Shown here: positions 22,223 to 33,460 of the stretch, one piece after another
How the letters are laid out: each line of letters begins with the position of its first letter
How positions within the stretch are numbered: the stretch's first letter is position 1
Assembly (NCBI RefSeq): GCF_036850765.1
Contig: NC_089491.1
Coordinates: forward strand, 127,362,766 to 127,426,765
Length of the DNA stretch: 64,000 bases
Source of the DNA: Saccopteryx bilineata
Taxonomy: Eukaryota > Chordata > Mammalia > Chiroptera > Emballonuridae
Direction of reading: 5' to 3'
The notes under the pieces: model-generated
What the model was told of the DNA's origin: nothing
What the model saw: only the letters and a program-made list of their open reading frames with translations
Databases searched by the model: none
Position numbers and translations under genes: made by a program

Positions 22223-23125
22223 ATGCCGATAAGAAAGAGGAAATCGAATATTATGGATACAAAAGAAAGAGAGGTAACACAAATAGATGTGGAAAAATCT
22301 ATGGAGAAAAGACTTAACATATTGGAAGCCTTGGAGCTAAATGACAGAGAATTTAAAATAGAAATCTTAAAAATACTCAGAGATATACAAGAAAACACAG
22401 AAAGGCAATATAGGGAGATCAGAAAACAACTCAATGAACACAAAGAATATATTACCAAGGAAATTGAAACTATAAAAACAAATCAAACAGAAATGAAAAA
22501 CTCAATTCACGAGCTAAAAAACGAGGTAACAAGCTTAGCTAACAGAACAGCCCAGATTGAAGATAGGATTAGTGAAATAGAAGACAAACAACTTGAGGCA
22601 CAACAGAGAGAAGAAGAAAGAGACTCAAAAATAATAAAAAATGAGAAAGCCCTACAGGAATTGTCTGACTCCATCAGAAAGAATAACATAAGAATAATAG
22701 GTATATCAGAGGGAGAAGAGAAAGAAAATGGAATGGAGAGTATACTCAAACAAATAATAGACGAGAACTTCCCAAGCCTGTGGAAGGAACTAAAGCCTCA
22801 AATTCAAGAAGCAAACAGAACACCAAGTTTTCTTAACCCCAACAAACCCACTCCAAGGCACATCATAATAAAGATGACACAAACCAATGACAAAGAAAAA
22901 ATTCTCAAGGCAGCCAGGGAAAAGAAGAGTACAACATATAAAGGAAGGCCTATTAGATTATCATCAGATTTCTCAGCAGAAACTCTACAAGCTAGAAGAG
23001 AGTGGACCCCAATATTTAAAGCCCTGAAAGAGAGGAACTTTCAGCCAAGAATACTATACCCATCAAAGCTATCCTTCAAGTATGAAGGAGATATAAAAAA
23101 ACATTCACAAATACAGAAAAGATGA
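22223..23125 (+). CDS. LINE-1 ORF1 protein (RNA-binding chaperone), intact
   Basis: This encodes 300 residues, against 338 in human ORF1p. In the known family the protein forms a coiled-coil trimer that coats L1 RNA in cytoplasmic particles and acts as a nucleic-acid chaperone. Here residues 1-20 are basic and polar, and about 45-148 are heptad-rich with many Glu/Lys/Leu/Ile (coiled coil). About 153-220 is the RRM, with NIRIIGIS as its RNP-like strand. About 223-295 is the C-terminal domain, with the hallmark REKK (human REKG), YKGRPIRLSSD and ETLQARREW and the FQPRILYP end. The ATG at 22223 opens the frame directly after the T/C-rich tract. The same start context is kept in the broken copy at 61742. 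Confidence 0.95.
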   Translation: MPIRKRKSNIMDTKEREVTQIDVEKSMEKRLNILEALELNDREFKIEILKILRDIQENTERQYREIRKQLNEHKEYITKEIETIKTNQTEMKNSIHELKNEVTSLANRTAQIEDRISEIEDKQLEAQQREEERDSKIIKNEKALQELSDSIRKNNIRIIGISEGEEKENGMESILKQIIDENFPSLWKELKPQIQEANRTPSFLNPNKPTPRHIIIKMTQTNDKEKILKAAREKKSTTYKGRPIRLSSDFSAETLQARREWTPIFKALKERNFQPRILYPSKLSFKYEGDIKKHSQIQKR

Positions 23126-23545
23126 GAGAATTTATCAACAGAAAGCCCCCACTCCAGGAAATACTAAGGGGGGTTTTCCAGCCAGATTCAAAGAAAAAAA
23201 GAAAACAACACCACAAGTAACAGCTCCACCAAGAACACAATAAAACCAAACTTAAACTGTGACAACAAAGGAAAAAAAGGAGGGAGAGGATGGAGATTAA
23301 CAGTAGCAAAGGATGATGAAGTGCAGAAATACTTATAAGATAGGGTACTACAATGAATATGGTAGGTACCCTTTTCATTACTTAATGGTAACCACCCTTA
23401 AAAAAACCACCACAAAAACACTTGACTTAAAAAAGGTAGCAACAGAGGAAAGAAGTATGGAACACAAACAAACAAAAACAAATGATAGAAAAACAAAAGA
23501 GAAGAATCAAACTAGATACAAAACTAACAGAAAGCAATTTATAAA
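23126..23545 (+). other. Long inter-ORF spacer of the L1
   Basis: 420 bp lie between the ORF1 stop and the ORF2 ATG, against about 63 bp in human L1 (known). It is A-rich on the sense strand, with poly(A/C) stretches. An 80-codon ORF in its second half runs into the ORF2 start (listed separately). The second L1 preserves the first 300 bp or so of this spacer at 62640-63535, apart from two SINE insertions. Confidence 0.85.
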
Positions 23546-23555
23546 ATGGCAGTAG
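23313..23555 (+). CDS. Hypothetical 80-codon spacer ORF overlapping the ORF2 start
   Basis: ATGATGAAG at 23313 opens 80 codons that end with TAG at 23553-23555, 7 nt past the A of the ORF2 ATG (23546). The product would be Lys/Thr-rich with no domain I know. The second L1 keeps the same frame for about 35 codons (63060-63535 with the SINE removed) without a stop or indel, even though its ORF1 is broken. The overlap of a stop with the next start would suit termination-reinitiation, the mechanism proposed for ORF2 translation in other L1s. Coding status is unproven. It may be chance in A-rich sequence. Confidence 0.3.
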   Translation: MMKCRNTYKIGYYNEYGRYPFHYLMVTTLKKTTTKTLDLKKVATEERSMEHKQTKTNDRKTKEKNQTRYKTNRKQFIKWQ

Positions 23556-26500
23556 GGAACCCACAAGTGTCAATAATTACACTAAATGTAAATGGATTAA
23601 ACTTACCAATAAAAAGACACAGAGTAGCAGAATGGATTAAAAAAGAAAATCCAACTATATGCTGCCTACAAGAAACACATCTAAGCAACAAGGATAAAAA
23701 CAAATTCAAAGTGAAAGGCTGGAAAACAATACTCCAAGCAAACAACACCCAAAAAAAAGCAGGCGTAGCAATACTCATATCTAATAATGCTGACTACAAG
23801 ACAGAAAAAGTACTCAGAGACAAAAATGGTCATTTCATAATGATTAAGGGGAAGTTGAATCAAGAAGACATAACAATCCTTAATATATATGCACCAAACC
23901 AAGGAGCACCAAAATATATAAGACAGCTACTTATTGACCTTAAAACAAAAACTAACAAAAATACAATCATACTTGGAGACCTCAATACACTGCTGACGGC
24001 TCTAGATCGGTCATCCAAACAGAGAATCAATAAAGATATAGTGGCCTTAAACGAAATACTAGAACACTTGGATATGATAGACATCTACAGGACACTTCAT
24101 CCCAAAGCGACAGAGTATACATTTTTTTCTAGTGTACATGGAACATTCTCAAGAATTGACCATATGTTGGGCCACAAAGACAATATCAGCAAATTTAGAA
24201 AAATTGAAATTGTACCAAGCATATTTTCTGATCATAAAGCCTTGAAACTAGAATTCAACTGCAAAAAAGAGGGGGAAAAACCCACAAAAATGTGGAAACT
24301 AAACAACATACTTCTAAAAAATGAATGGGTCAAAGAAGAAATAAGCGCAGAGATCAAAAGATATATACAGACAAATGAAAATGAAAATACGACATATCAG
24401 AATCTCTGGGATGCAGTAAAAGCAGTAATAAGAGGAAAGTTCATATCACTTCAGGCCTATATGAACAAACAAGAGAGAGCTGAAGTAAACCACTTAACTT
24501 CACACCTTAAGGAACTAGAAAAAGAAGAACAAAGACAACCCAAAACCAGCCGAAGAAAGGAGATAATAAAAATCAGAGCAGAAATAAATGAAATAGAGAA
24601 CAGAAAAACTATAGAAAAAATCAATAAAACAAGGAGCTGGTTCTTTGAAAAGATCAACAAAATTGACAAACCCTTAGCAAGACTCACCAAGGAAAAAAGG
24701 CACAGGACTCAAATAAATAAAATCCAAAATGAAAGAGGAGAGATCACCACAGACATCATAGAAATACAAAGAATTATTGTAGAATACTATGAAAAATTAT
24801 ATGCCACCAAATACAACAATCTAGAAGAAATGGATAAATTCCTAGAAAAATACAACCTTCCTAGACTGAGTCATGAAGAAGCAGAAAGCCTAAACAGACC
24901 AATCAGCAGGGAGGAAATAGAAAAAACTATTAGAAATCTCCCCAAAAACAAAAGTCCAGGCCCAGACGGTTATACTAGTGAATTCTATCAAACATTCAAA
25001 GAAGACTTGGTTCCTATTCTACTCAAAGTCTTCCAAAAAATTGAAGAAGAAGCAATACTTCCAAACACATTTTATGAGGCCAACATAACCCTCATACCAA
25101 AACCTGGCAAGGATGGCACAAAGAAAGAAAACTACAGACCAATATCTCTAATGAATACAGATGCTAAAATACTAAACAAAATACTGGCAAACCGAATACA
25201 ACAACATATTAAAAAAATAATACATCATGATCAAGTGGGATTCATCCCAGAATCTCAAGGATGGTTCAACATACGCAAAACGGTTAACGTAATACACCAT
25301 ATCAACAAAACAAACAACAAAAACCACATGATCTTATCAATAGATGCAGAAAAGGCTTTTGATAAAATACAACACAATTTTATGTTTAAGACTCTCAACA
25401 AAATGGGTATAGAAGGAAAATATCTCAACATGATAAAGGCCATATATGATAAACCATCAGCCAACATCCTATTAAACGGCATGAAACTGAGGACTTTCTA
25501 CCTTAAATCAGGAACAAGACAGGGTTGTCCACTCTCTCCACTCTTATTCAACGTGGTGCTAGAAGTTCTGGCCAGAGCAATCAGACAAGACAAAGAAATA
25601 AAAGGCATCCATATCGGAAAAGAAGAAGTAAAGCTATCACTTTTTGCTGATGATATGATCCTATACATCGAAAACCCGAAGGACTCCACAAAAAGATTAT
25701 TAGAAACAATAAACCAATACAGTAAGGTCGCAGGATACAAAATTAACATACAAAAGTCCATAGCCTTTCTATATGCCAACAATGAAATATTAGAAAACGA
25801 ACTCAAAAAAATAATCCCCTTCACGATTGCAACAAAAAAAATAAAATACCTAGGAATAAACATAACAAAGAACGTAAAGGACCTATATCATGAAAATTAC
25901 AAAGCATTGTTAAGGGAAATCGAAAAAGATACGATGAGATGGAAAAATATTCCTTGTTCTTGGATAGGAAGAATAAATATAATCAAAATGGCCATATTAC
26001 CCAAAGCAATATACAAATTTAATGCAATTCCCATCAAAATCCCTATGAGATTTTTTAAAGAAATGGAACAAAAAATCATCAGATTTATATGGAACTATAA
26101 AAAACCCCGAATAGCCAAAACAATCCTAAGGAAAAAGAATGAAGCTGGGGGCATTACAATACCTGACTTTAAACTATATTATACGGCTACGATAATCAAA
26201 ACAGCATGGTATTGGCAAAAAAATAGACACTCAGACCAATGGAACAGAATAGAAAGCCCAGAAATAAAACCACATATATATGGTCAAATAATCTTTGATA
26301 AAGGGGCCAACAACACACAATGGAGAAAAGAAAGCCTCTTCAACAAATGGTGTTGGGAAAACTGGAAAGCCACATGCAAAAGAATGAAACTCGACTACAG
26401 CCTGTCCCCGTGTACTAAAATTAATTCAAAATGGATCAAAGACCTAAATATAAGACTTGAAACAATAAAGTACATAGAAGAAGACATAGGTACTAAAATC

Positions 26501-27373
26501 ATGGACCTGGGTTTTAAAGAACATTTTATGAACTTGACTCCAATGGCAAGAGAAATGAAGGCAAAGATAAATGAATGGGACTACATCAGAATTAAAAGTT
26601 TTTGCTCAGCAAGAGAATCTGATATCAAAATAAACAGACAGCTAACTATATGGGAACTGATATTTTCAAACGACAGCTCAGACAAGGGCCTAATATCCAA
26701 AATTTACAAAGAACTCATAAAACTCAACAACAAACAAACAAACAATCCAATAAAAAAATGGGAAGAGGACATGAACAGACACTTCTCCCAGGAAGAGATA
26801 CAAATGGCCAACAGATATATGAAAAGATGCTCAGCTTCATTAGTTATTAGAGAAATGCAAATCAAAACTACAATGAGATACCACCTCACTCCTGTTAGAT
26901 TAGCTATTATCAACAAGACGGGTAATAGCAAATGTTGGAGAGGCTGTGGAGAAAAAGGAACCCTCATTCACTGTTGGTGGGACTGTAAAGTAGTACAACC
27001 ATTATGGAGGAAAGTATGGTGGTTCCTCAAAAAACTGCAAATAGAACTACCTTATGACCCAGCAATCCCTCTACTGGGTATATACCCCAAAACCTCAGAA
27101 ACATTGATACGTGAAGACACATGTAGCCCCATGTTCATTGCAGCACTGTTCACAGTGGCCAAGACATGGAAACAACCAAAAAGCCCTTCAATAGAAGACT
27201 GGATAAAGAAGATGTGGCACATATACACTATGGAATACTACTCAGCCATAAGAAATGATGACATCAGATCATTTACAGCAAAATGGTGGGATCTTGATAA
27301 CATTATAAGGAGTGAAATAAGTAAATCAGAAAAAAACAAGAACTACATGATTCCATACATTGGTGGAAGATAA
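23546..27373 (+). CDS. LINE-1 ORF2 protein (endonuclease and reverse transcriptase), intact
   Basis: This encodes 1275 residues, the same size as human ORF2p. It nicks target DNA and primes reverse transcription of L1 or SINE RNA from the 3' OH (target-primed reverse transcription, known for the family). Residues 1-239 are the APE-like endonuclease, with N14, E43 (CCLQETH), Y115, D145 and N147 (GDLN), T192, D205 and the SDH at 228-230. About 240-480 is the linker/Z region. About 498-775 is the reverse transcriptase, with D600 (SIDAEKAF), [12 protein letters not shown] (658-669) and FADD (700-703). The C-terminal Cys-rich motif reads [18 protein letters not shown], spaced CX3CX7HX4C. No frameshift, stop or missing catalytic residue was seen. 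The ATG at 23546 matches the position giving MAVGNPQ before the first endonuclease strand. Confidence 0.96.
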   Translation: MAVGNPQVSIITLNVNGLNLPIKRHRVAEWIKKENPTICCLQETHLSNKDKNKFKVKGWKTILQANNTQKKAGVAILISNNADYKTEKVLRDKNGHFIMIKGKLNQEDITILNIYAPNQGAPKYIRQLLIDLKTKTNKNTIILGDLNTLLTALDRSSKQRINKDIVALNEILEHLDMIDIYRTLHPKATEYTFFSSVHGTFSRIDHMLGHKDNISKFRKIEIVPSIFSDHKALKLEFNCKKEGEKPTKMWKLNNILLKNEWVKEEISAEIKRYIQTNENENTTYQNLWDAVKAVIRGKFISLQAYMNKQERAEVNHLTSHLKELEKEEQRQPKTSRRKEIIKIRAEINEIENRKTIEKINKTRSWFFEKINKIDKPLARLTKEKRHRTQINKIQNERGEITTDIIEIQRIIVEYYEKLYATKYNNLEEMDKFLEKYNLPRLSHEEAESLNRPISREEIEKTIRNLPKNKSPGPDGYTSEFYQTFKEDLVPILLKVFQKIEEEAILPNTFYEANITLIPKPGKDGTKKENYRPISLMNTDAKILNKILANRIQQHIKKIIHHDQVGFIPESQGWFNIRKTVNVIHHINKTNNKNHMILSIDAEKAFDKIQHNFMFKTLNKMGIEGKYLNMIKAIYDKPSANILLNGMKLRTFYLKSGTRQGCPLSPLLFNVVLEVLARAIRQDKEIKGIHIGKEEVKLSLFADDMILYIENPKDSTKRLLETINQYSKVAGYKINIQKSIAFLYANNEILENELKKIIPFTIATKKIKYLGINITKNVKDLYHENYKALLREIEKDTMRWKNIPCSWIGRINIIKMAILPKAIYKFNAIPIKIPMRFFKEMEQKIIRFIWNYKKPRIAKTILRKKNEAGGITIPDFKLYYTATIIKTAWYWQKNRHSDQWNRIESPEIKPHIYGQIIFDKGANNTQWRKESLFNKWCWENWKATCKRMKLDYSLSPCTKINSKWIKDLNIRLETIKYIEEDIGTKIMDLGFKEHFMNLTPMAREMKAKINEWDYIRIKSFCSARESDIKINRQLTIWELIFSNDSSDKGLISKIYKELIKLNNKQTNNPIKKWEEDMNRHFSQEEIQMANRYMKRCSASLVIREMQIKTTMRYHLTPVRLAIINKTGNSKCWRGCGEKGTLIHCWWDCKVVQPLWRKVWWFLKKLQIELPYDPAIPLLGIYPKTSETLIREDTCSPMFIAALFTVAKTWKQPKSPSIEDWIKKMWHIYTMEYYSAIRNDDIRSFTAKWWDLDNIIRSEISKSEKNKNYMIPYIGGR

Positions 27374-27640
27374 AAATGAGACTAAGAGACATGGACAAGA
27401 GTGTGGTGGTTACCAAGGGTGGGGGGGGGGAGGACATGGGAGGGAGGGAGGTAGAGAGTTAGGGGGAGGGGGAGGGGCACAGAGAACTAGATAGAGGGTG
27501 ACGGAGGACAATCTGACTTTGGGCGAGGGGTTTGCAAAATAATTTGATGACAAAATAACCTAGACATGTTTTCTTTGAATATATGTACCCTGATTTATTA
27601 ATGTCATCCCATTACCATTAATAAACATTTATTAAAAAAA
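27374..27640 (+). other. L1 3'UTR with G-rich tract, poly(A) signal and tail
   Basis: Runs of G at about 27418-27452 and 27462-27477 could form a G-quadruplex, a feature common in L1 3'UTRs. AATAAA lies at 27620-27625, about 10 bp before the A-tail, which starts near 27633 and merges with the target duplication. Confidence 0.85.
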
Positions 27641-27760
27641 AAAATTTTAAGGAGTATTGACCAGATATTTTATAGAATATTCTGAACTGGAATTTGTCTT
27701 TATTTTTAGCATGAGTAGACTAGAGTTAAAGTGTGATTTTCATCAATTTATTTAGTAAAA
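27641..27760 (-). mobile_element. Ancient LINE-1 3' end, antisense (right part)
   Basis: After the second target-site duplication the ancient antisense L1 resumes ('ggagtattgaccagatattttatagaatattctgaactggaatttgtct'). It is contiguous in consensus with 19534-19844. The right border is approximate. Confidence 0.55.
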
Positions 27761-27974
27761 TAAATCATTTTATTTATTTATATACTATCAAAATGCCTAA
27801 CCAATGTTGTTTACCTTGATCACCTGGTTGAGCTAATGCTTGTCAGGTATATCTAATATAGAGCCATTCTTCTTAAATCCATTTCATTTTCTATCTGTAG
27901 GGAATCACCCATCTAACCTTGAACACTCCAAGACTTGGATTAGAGAACTTTAGTTAAAAGCCCTGAGTGAATAT

Positions 27975-28081
27975 CTCTATCTCTCTCTTACCCTCCTGCA
28001 GCCAAAGCTCCATTGGAGCAAAGTTGGTCTAGGCACTGAGGATGACTCCATGGCCTCTGCCTCAGGTGCTAGAATGGCTTG
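27975..28081 (+). mobile_element. Type D SINE internal fragment
   Basis: Only the middle of a type D SINE is present: CT-rich stretch, then 'ctcctgcagccaaagctccattggagcaaagttgg', then 'ctcaggtgctagaatggct'. The sequence departs from the family at 28081. Head and tail are missing. Confidence 0.75.
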
Positions 28082-28600
28082 GATAGAAACACCAAGAAAC
28101 TGTGTGAGTGAGTGACCTTTGTGCAGGCACAAAGAAATGCCTGTGAACAGGCTTTAGAAAATTAGTCTAGAGGTTCTGGATTGCCCTTTCTTTTGTGTTT
28201 GTTAATTAGCAAAAGAAAAAGAATGTACTGACCCAAATAGCCTTTTCTCCATGTCAGCAAAACAACCATTAATCATTCTTTCTCCTTATCACCTGATCCC
28301 CCTCCCTTGTAATCCTGTTACTTCTGTTTTGTTTCTGATTAATAGAAGCTAAGAAAGAAGGAAATTCAGGAGGTCTTCTTTGCCTCCCTTGGCAGGTCTC
28401 CCCCTCTTCCCTTTGACATAAGTTTGTGTCTTTCACGGTGTGGGGAGTTCTGTTGCTCTTCATTGAAGACAGATTATCTGCATAAATTCTTAGGAATTCT
28501 GTGAAGATTTGCCTCTTCTCCTCTTGTTATTTTTACTTCTTTATTTATATGAATAAGAACTTGTAGATACTCTTTTTATAGTTTGGTTTATAATCCAATA
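28082..28600. other. Unassigned, weakly LTR-like
   Basis: The region has higher GC than its surroundings, with phrases ('tgacataagtttgtgtctttcacggtgtggggagttctg') that remind me of an LTR U5 region. I find no TG...CA ends, no clear poly(A) signal and no target duplication. It could equally be unique sequence. Confidence 0.25.
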
Positions 28601-28824
28601 CACTGGTACCTTGAGATACGAATTTAATTCATTCTGTAACTGAACTCATAAGTCAGTCAACTCCTATATCAAACTGCTGATACTGGACCTGTGCGCCAAC
28701 GCACCAACTAGCAGCAGATTCCCAAATCATGACTCGTATCTCGAACAAAAATATGGACTGAGTCGCAGCTTGTATTTTAAAAAATATTTGTATGTTGGTC
28801 TGTTCATATCTCAAGGTACCACTG
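28601..28824. mobile_element. Tigger/mariner-type nonautonomous DNA transposon, 224 bp
   Basis: The terminal inverted repeats are about 22 bp: CACTGGTACCTTGAGATACG at the left end and the complement of CAGTGGTACCTTGAGATATG at the right end, 20 of 22 positions matching. Both ends are flanked by TA (28599-28600 and 28825-28826), the target duplication of Tc1/mariner elements. The inside has no ORF, so it depended on a transposase supplied elsewhere. Confidence 0.85.
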
Positions 28825-31798
28825 TATTATACTATTCATTTCTTTTTCTCAAATTGTTGGCCATTGAGAGCTCTTCTATTGACTATTGACTGTTGTCTGT
28901 TTGACATTTTTCTGTCATTTTTTTTTCTTTATATATTTTTTAACATTGTCTTACGGTTTATCACTATAAGATGCTCTAGGCTCATCTATATATCATATCC
29001 CAGGCATAGAATTAGCCATTCTTCCATGGAGCCTTGTCCCTTTTTTTGGGGAATATAATTATAAAGCAAGATCAGTGTAGTGAGTGCACGTATTACCACT
29101 GAGCCTTCGCTCAGATGTCAGAAAAATAAAATGTTTGTTGATACTGACCATGATATATATGCATATCCATAAATATTTCGATAGTATCTATATTAAACTA
29201 AATATAATTTAATACTAATGTCTCCATCTTTACTCCATTACACCATGTATCATATTAACCATCCTTTCAGCAGAAGATATTTTTTATTGGAGGATTTGGG
29301 CCAATAATTAGCATACATACTCTCTTAGATCTCTTCAAGGCTATAAAGGTAAACTATAACATTTGAACTCTGGTCCTAATAATAAATAAACCTGCTTATA
29401 CTCTTTACTATAACCTTATACTGAAGTATCATATTAAGTATGAATAGTGAAATTATTTTCTTTGATTTCTAAATTTGATTTGGCCTGTTATTTTGACAGG
29501 TTTTTTAAATTTTCTATTCATTTTAAAATCTATTTTTATACAGGTTTTTTGAGGGTACTTTAAATACATAAATAAGGAAATAAAATAGTGGTATAGCTTA
29601 TATAATATAAGATATTTGAAAAAAATAGTAGAATAAACTGATGAGGACAAAGTGTTGGAATGATGTGAAATGAACTGCTACCAAATGAAATTGGTATAGG
29701 GAGGAGTGAGAGTCACGCTGAGTCCTGGAAAGGAAGTGAAGCATGGTGTAAGTTGATGGAAGGTAATGGAGAAAAGAAGGGCATTAGCCAAACATTACCA
29801 AGGTGATTACCACACTCTGGTACAAAATCATTCAGTGGAAACCTTTTTTCCATCTATTTCAATTTTCCATGCAATTGGTCATCAGACAGCTATAGTATAG
29901 CTCCCCAAGTTCTTTACCAAAAGGGGTTTTCTAAAGGATTTCAAAGTCTATTAGTAAGGGTCAAGGAACAAGAAATTGAAATTGCTCTGCTATTAATCTA
30001 TGGCTTATGGTCAAGCCTACATAATCTCAAAACAAGTTTAGAATTGCTTCTTTGCTCATTTCAAGGTCTATGTCCAGCACTGAGATTTTATGTGAAGTCA
30101 TCTGTTTAATAGTTTTGATTAAAGCCCTGCAATTTACAGTTAAAATAGAAGTACTTACGGGGTATTCTCATTTTTTAAAAATAATTAAGATAAATTATGA
30201 AAGCTGTTTTAAAGCAAGAGCAACTGATAGATTGTTTTGCCAAAGAGAAGCTGGGTTTACATTTTACATAATATCTTCGATGAAGTGTGAAGTAATACAG
30301 GGAGCTTTGTACACTAAAGCCATAGACAATAACTATGCCTCATTACTTCTAGAATGGACCGCATACAGCCTGAGTACTTACTTAGGCTATAACTATTGTC
30401 ACCTACTACCGGTACATGACTGGATCATCAAGTATCTTTTATACTTCAAAAGATTTCAGACTAACATTGATAAATTCTAATTCTTACATTTTACAACATT
30501 TTGACCAGAACACACGTATGGAAACTTGAATGTTCTATCTTATTTGGATATATCTCTTTATGTAGAAATAAAACCCAAAGGGAGTATTGAAGAGCCACAG
30601 TGTAAATGAACTTTTAAAGGCTTCAAATTGAGAGTTAAATTTTACTCTCAGAGGTGATAAAAGTTATGTCCCTTTTTCAGTCTCCAGAAGACTGTATGGG
30701 CTGCAGCATACAATGCCAGCTTTTTAATATGGCGTATATTTATATTTTCAGTGGTTCTTGAGAAGTGACCCTGCTGCTTTGAGCCTGAATTCAGGGATAT
30801 TTATCAGTCACTTGAACATGTTAGGTGTTGAGATGTGCATAAAAATATTAAACTATGTATAACAAGGCTTACAACTATTAATGAAAATGCTGAAGTTTCC
30901 ATGTTTATATTTAGAAAATGTATTCATTATTAATATCCATAGAAATTTTATAAACTATGTTGTAGCCATCAAGTTTATAAACTATTTTTTTCTCAGGTTC
31001 CAGGAAAAATTTGAGAGAATATATTTTTCAAACCCAGATATTAATATATATATATTTATATATTATATATATAATACATACATATACACATTTCAAATAC
31101 CATTGTGGAAAATTTAAAAGATATAAATAAAAAATAAAATAAAATATAACATAAATTTTACCAGTTTGAGCTAGTAATTCATAATATTCACTTGCTACTG
31201 CAAGAATTAAATTTTGTTGAAATTATTAGCTTATTACTTCATAAACTTATTAGTATCTACTACGAATTAATATATCGTGAACTATACAAAAAAGTTTTCC
31301 TAAAACTTGGGACCTGGGCTAGAAAGATGGCTTAGAAGTTACACTGTAACTTAATATTCTCTGAGAACTTTAAAGCGATCCACAATTCCAAAGGTGAGTA
31401 TATATATTATATATATATATTTTTTATTATAATATAATATATGGTAAGGCTAAGACCTGAAAACATGTGGACATCTCCTAGCTTGTGAAATTAGAAAAGA
31501 TTTCTCATCGTTCAAATAATTCAAGATTCTTCCCAAGTTATATTTGTTTACACTAGGGAGCAAAAGCTCTCTCTCTCATCTCAAAAGAAAAGAACAAACA
31601 GCTGTCTTCTCTATTCACATTAATCTTTTAAGAGTGGTTGATTACAGTACAAAATTCTGTGTATATGTAGTGATATAATCTACCTCTCACCACTTCACTT
31701 AAACAGCAAATTGGGACATGGGAAACTAAGATGATTATTAACTATAAATAAGGAGTAATGTTTTCTGCTCTAGAAATTTGTCTTATATATGTATATAT
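28825..31798. other. About 3 kb with no SINE or young L1; unique-looking
   Basis: Mostly AT-rich sequence with a few (TA)n patches near 31040-31090 and 31400-31440. The 142-codon open frame at 30052-30480 has no recognisable domain or start context. The part 30060-30800 is free of recognisable repeats, so it is where a conserved noncoding element would be sought first. Confidence 0.4.
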
Positions 31799-31815
31799 CC
31801 TTAACAGAGGTTTTT

Positions 31816-32108
31816 TTTTTTTGTATTTTTCTGAAGCTGGAAACGGAGAGAGACAGTAAGACAGACTCCCGCATGCACCCGACCGGGATCCACCTGGCAC
31901 GGTGGGCGACGCTCTGCCCACCAGGGGTGGATGCTCTGCCCCTCCGGGGGGTCGCTTTGGCTGCGGGAGGGGAAGAGAGAGACAGAGAGGAAGGAGGGGG
32001 GGGTGGAGAAGCAAATGGGCGATTCTCCTATGTGCCCTGGCAGGGAATCGAACCCGGGTCCCCCGCACGCCAGGCCGACGCTCTACCTCTGAGCCAACCG
32101 ACCAGGGC
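31816..32108 (-). mobile_element. tRNA-derived SINE, type D, antisense, internally shortened
   Basis: Young, GC-rich type D copy with a perfect 17-bp target-site duplication, CCTTAACAGAGGTTTTT, at 31799-31815 and 32109-32125. Compared with the 404-bp copy at 5965 it lacks about 90-100 bp of the core. 'gggtcgct' is joined straight to 'ttggctgcggg' near 31955. Confidence 0.95.
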
Positions 32109-32254
32109 CCTTAACAGAGGTTTTTAAGGTAAGATTTAAACTGGATAGTTTTTAGAAAATTCATTTTATTCCCCTTTTAAACAAATTTGTCAAACTCATT
32201 CATTTTCTTGGTCAAATGAGCTATTTATTTCTAACATCCAATTGATAATAAGGA

Positions 32255-32512
32255 CAGTCGAATATGCAAATAATAATGGTCACTATTGTTGAGCTTTCCG
32301 TGAAAGCCGAGTACTAAATTTAATATTTTAAATTTATTTTTATTTAAAATTTATAACCACTTTGCATTGCTAGACACTTTTATTAATTTCTTTTTATAAA
32401 TGTAGGAATTCAGCCATAGGAAAGTTAAGTCATTCAAAGTCAGAGTTATTGAGTGGTAAAAATGAGATCCTAAACTAGTCAGTCTGAATCTCTACTATAC
32501 TATCTTTAATTT
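32255..32512 (+). repeat. MIR-like ancient SINE
   Basis: Core and 3' phrases are in MIR order: 'tttataaatgtaggaattcagccataggaaagttaagtcattcaaagtcagag', then 'gagtggtaaaaatgagatcctaaactagtcagtctgaatctc'. It is strongly diverged and has no tail. Confidence 0.6.
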
Positions 32513-33443
32513 TATCTATGTAACATCTGATAAAAAATTGGTATAATAATTTTTATCTCTCTTAGAGATATGACAATAGTATATTTGTGACTAATAAATG
32601 AATAAACAGCCTGATTCTCAATTTCCTACTATATAGTCACTCATGCCCCATACTTTATGCAATGGTAAAATTATGTGTCAAAAATAATAGTCTTAAAGGA
32701 ATTTCAAATTATGCGAAGTGTAAACCCATTTTCTTATCCAAGCTAAAAAATATTTTATCCTTTGGAATTCTTTTATAATTAAAGCTAACAATACCTACCT
32801 AGTTAACTAACCTAGAAACAGAGCAGTCAGTATTGTTTCTGGAAAAATTTTATACTTCTAAATATTTTATTTTTCTAAATATTTGTGGGTAATGAAAGAT
32901 ATACACTAATTCTTTTATCTCTTTTCACTGAGAGTATGATTTTGGGGTAAGCTCTCTATCTTTCTTAACCAAAGAGAAACAGCGATATAATGCTATGCCA
33001 ATATCTAGCATGGGCCAACAGCTTTCTCTTTCATTTTCTTGCAACAGTTGCTCTTGGAGCCTTGTTTCTCCATGTAAAAATCCCAACTACATTCTTGCTG
33101 AGAAGCCATAATAGCTGGAGACCACATAGAGAGGGAGAAACTCAGGTAAGCCCAGTGTTCCTGTCATCACCGGCAAAGGACGAGGCATATGAGTGAAGTC
33201 ATGTTTGACTTTCCATAACATATAATGCATTAATGAATACCACTGGGTGATATCATTTAATATCACATAAAGCAGAAAAATTATTCAGGTGAGAAAATTC
33301 ATAGTCCTTGATCTAGAAAATCATGAGCTATAAAAAAATAATGTTGTCTTAAGTCATTAAGTAAGCATGACTTAATTGTCTGTTTTGAAGCCAGGCTACA
33401 CATATCCCAAGATGGCTATGCTTTGAACTGGCTTTGTGAATTA
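32513..33443. other. Nothing recognised
   Basis: AT-rich sequence between a MIR and a SINE. The 68-codon plus-strand open frame at 32990-33196 has no recognisable content. Confidence 0.4.
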
Positions 33444-33460
33444 GACAAACAATTTTTATT

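Larger units (their letters stand above)
19845..27640 (+). mobile_element. Full-length LINE-1 with two open ORFs
   Basis: About 7.8 kb: 5'UTR (19845-22222), ORF1 (22223-23125), spacer (23126-23545), ORF2 (23546-27373), 3'UTR, AATAAA and poly(A). It is flanked by a perfect 14-bp target-site duplication and inserted in the 3' end of an ancient antisense L1. Both ORFs are open over their whole length and the key endonuclease and reverse-transcriptase residues are present. By sequence it could therefore be competent or was so recently. The spacer is unusually long and the 5'UTR is large. Activity cannot be judged from sequence alone. Confidence 0.95.

Noticed and set aside
30052..30480. 142-codon plus-strand ORF
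   Set aside because: No recognisable domain, no homology I know, AT-rich codon use, no sign of splice sites or a promoter; an ORF of this length is expected by chance in 64 kb.
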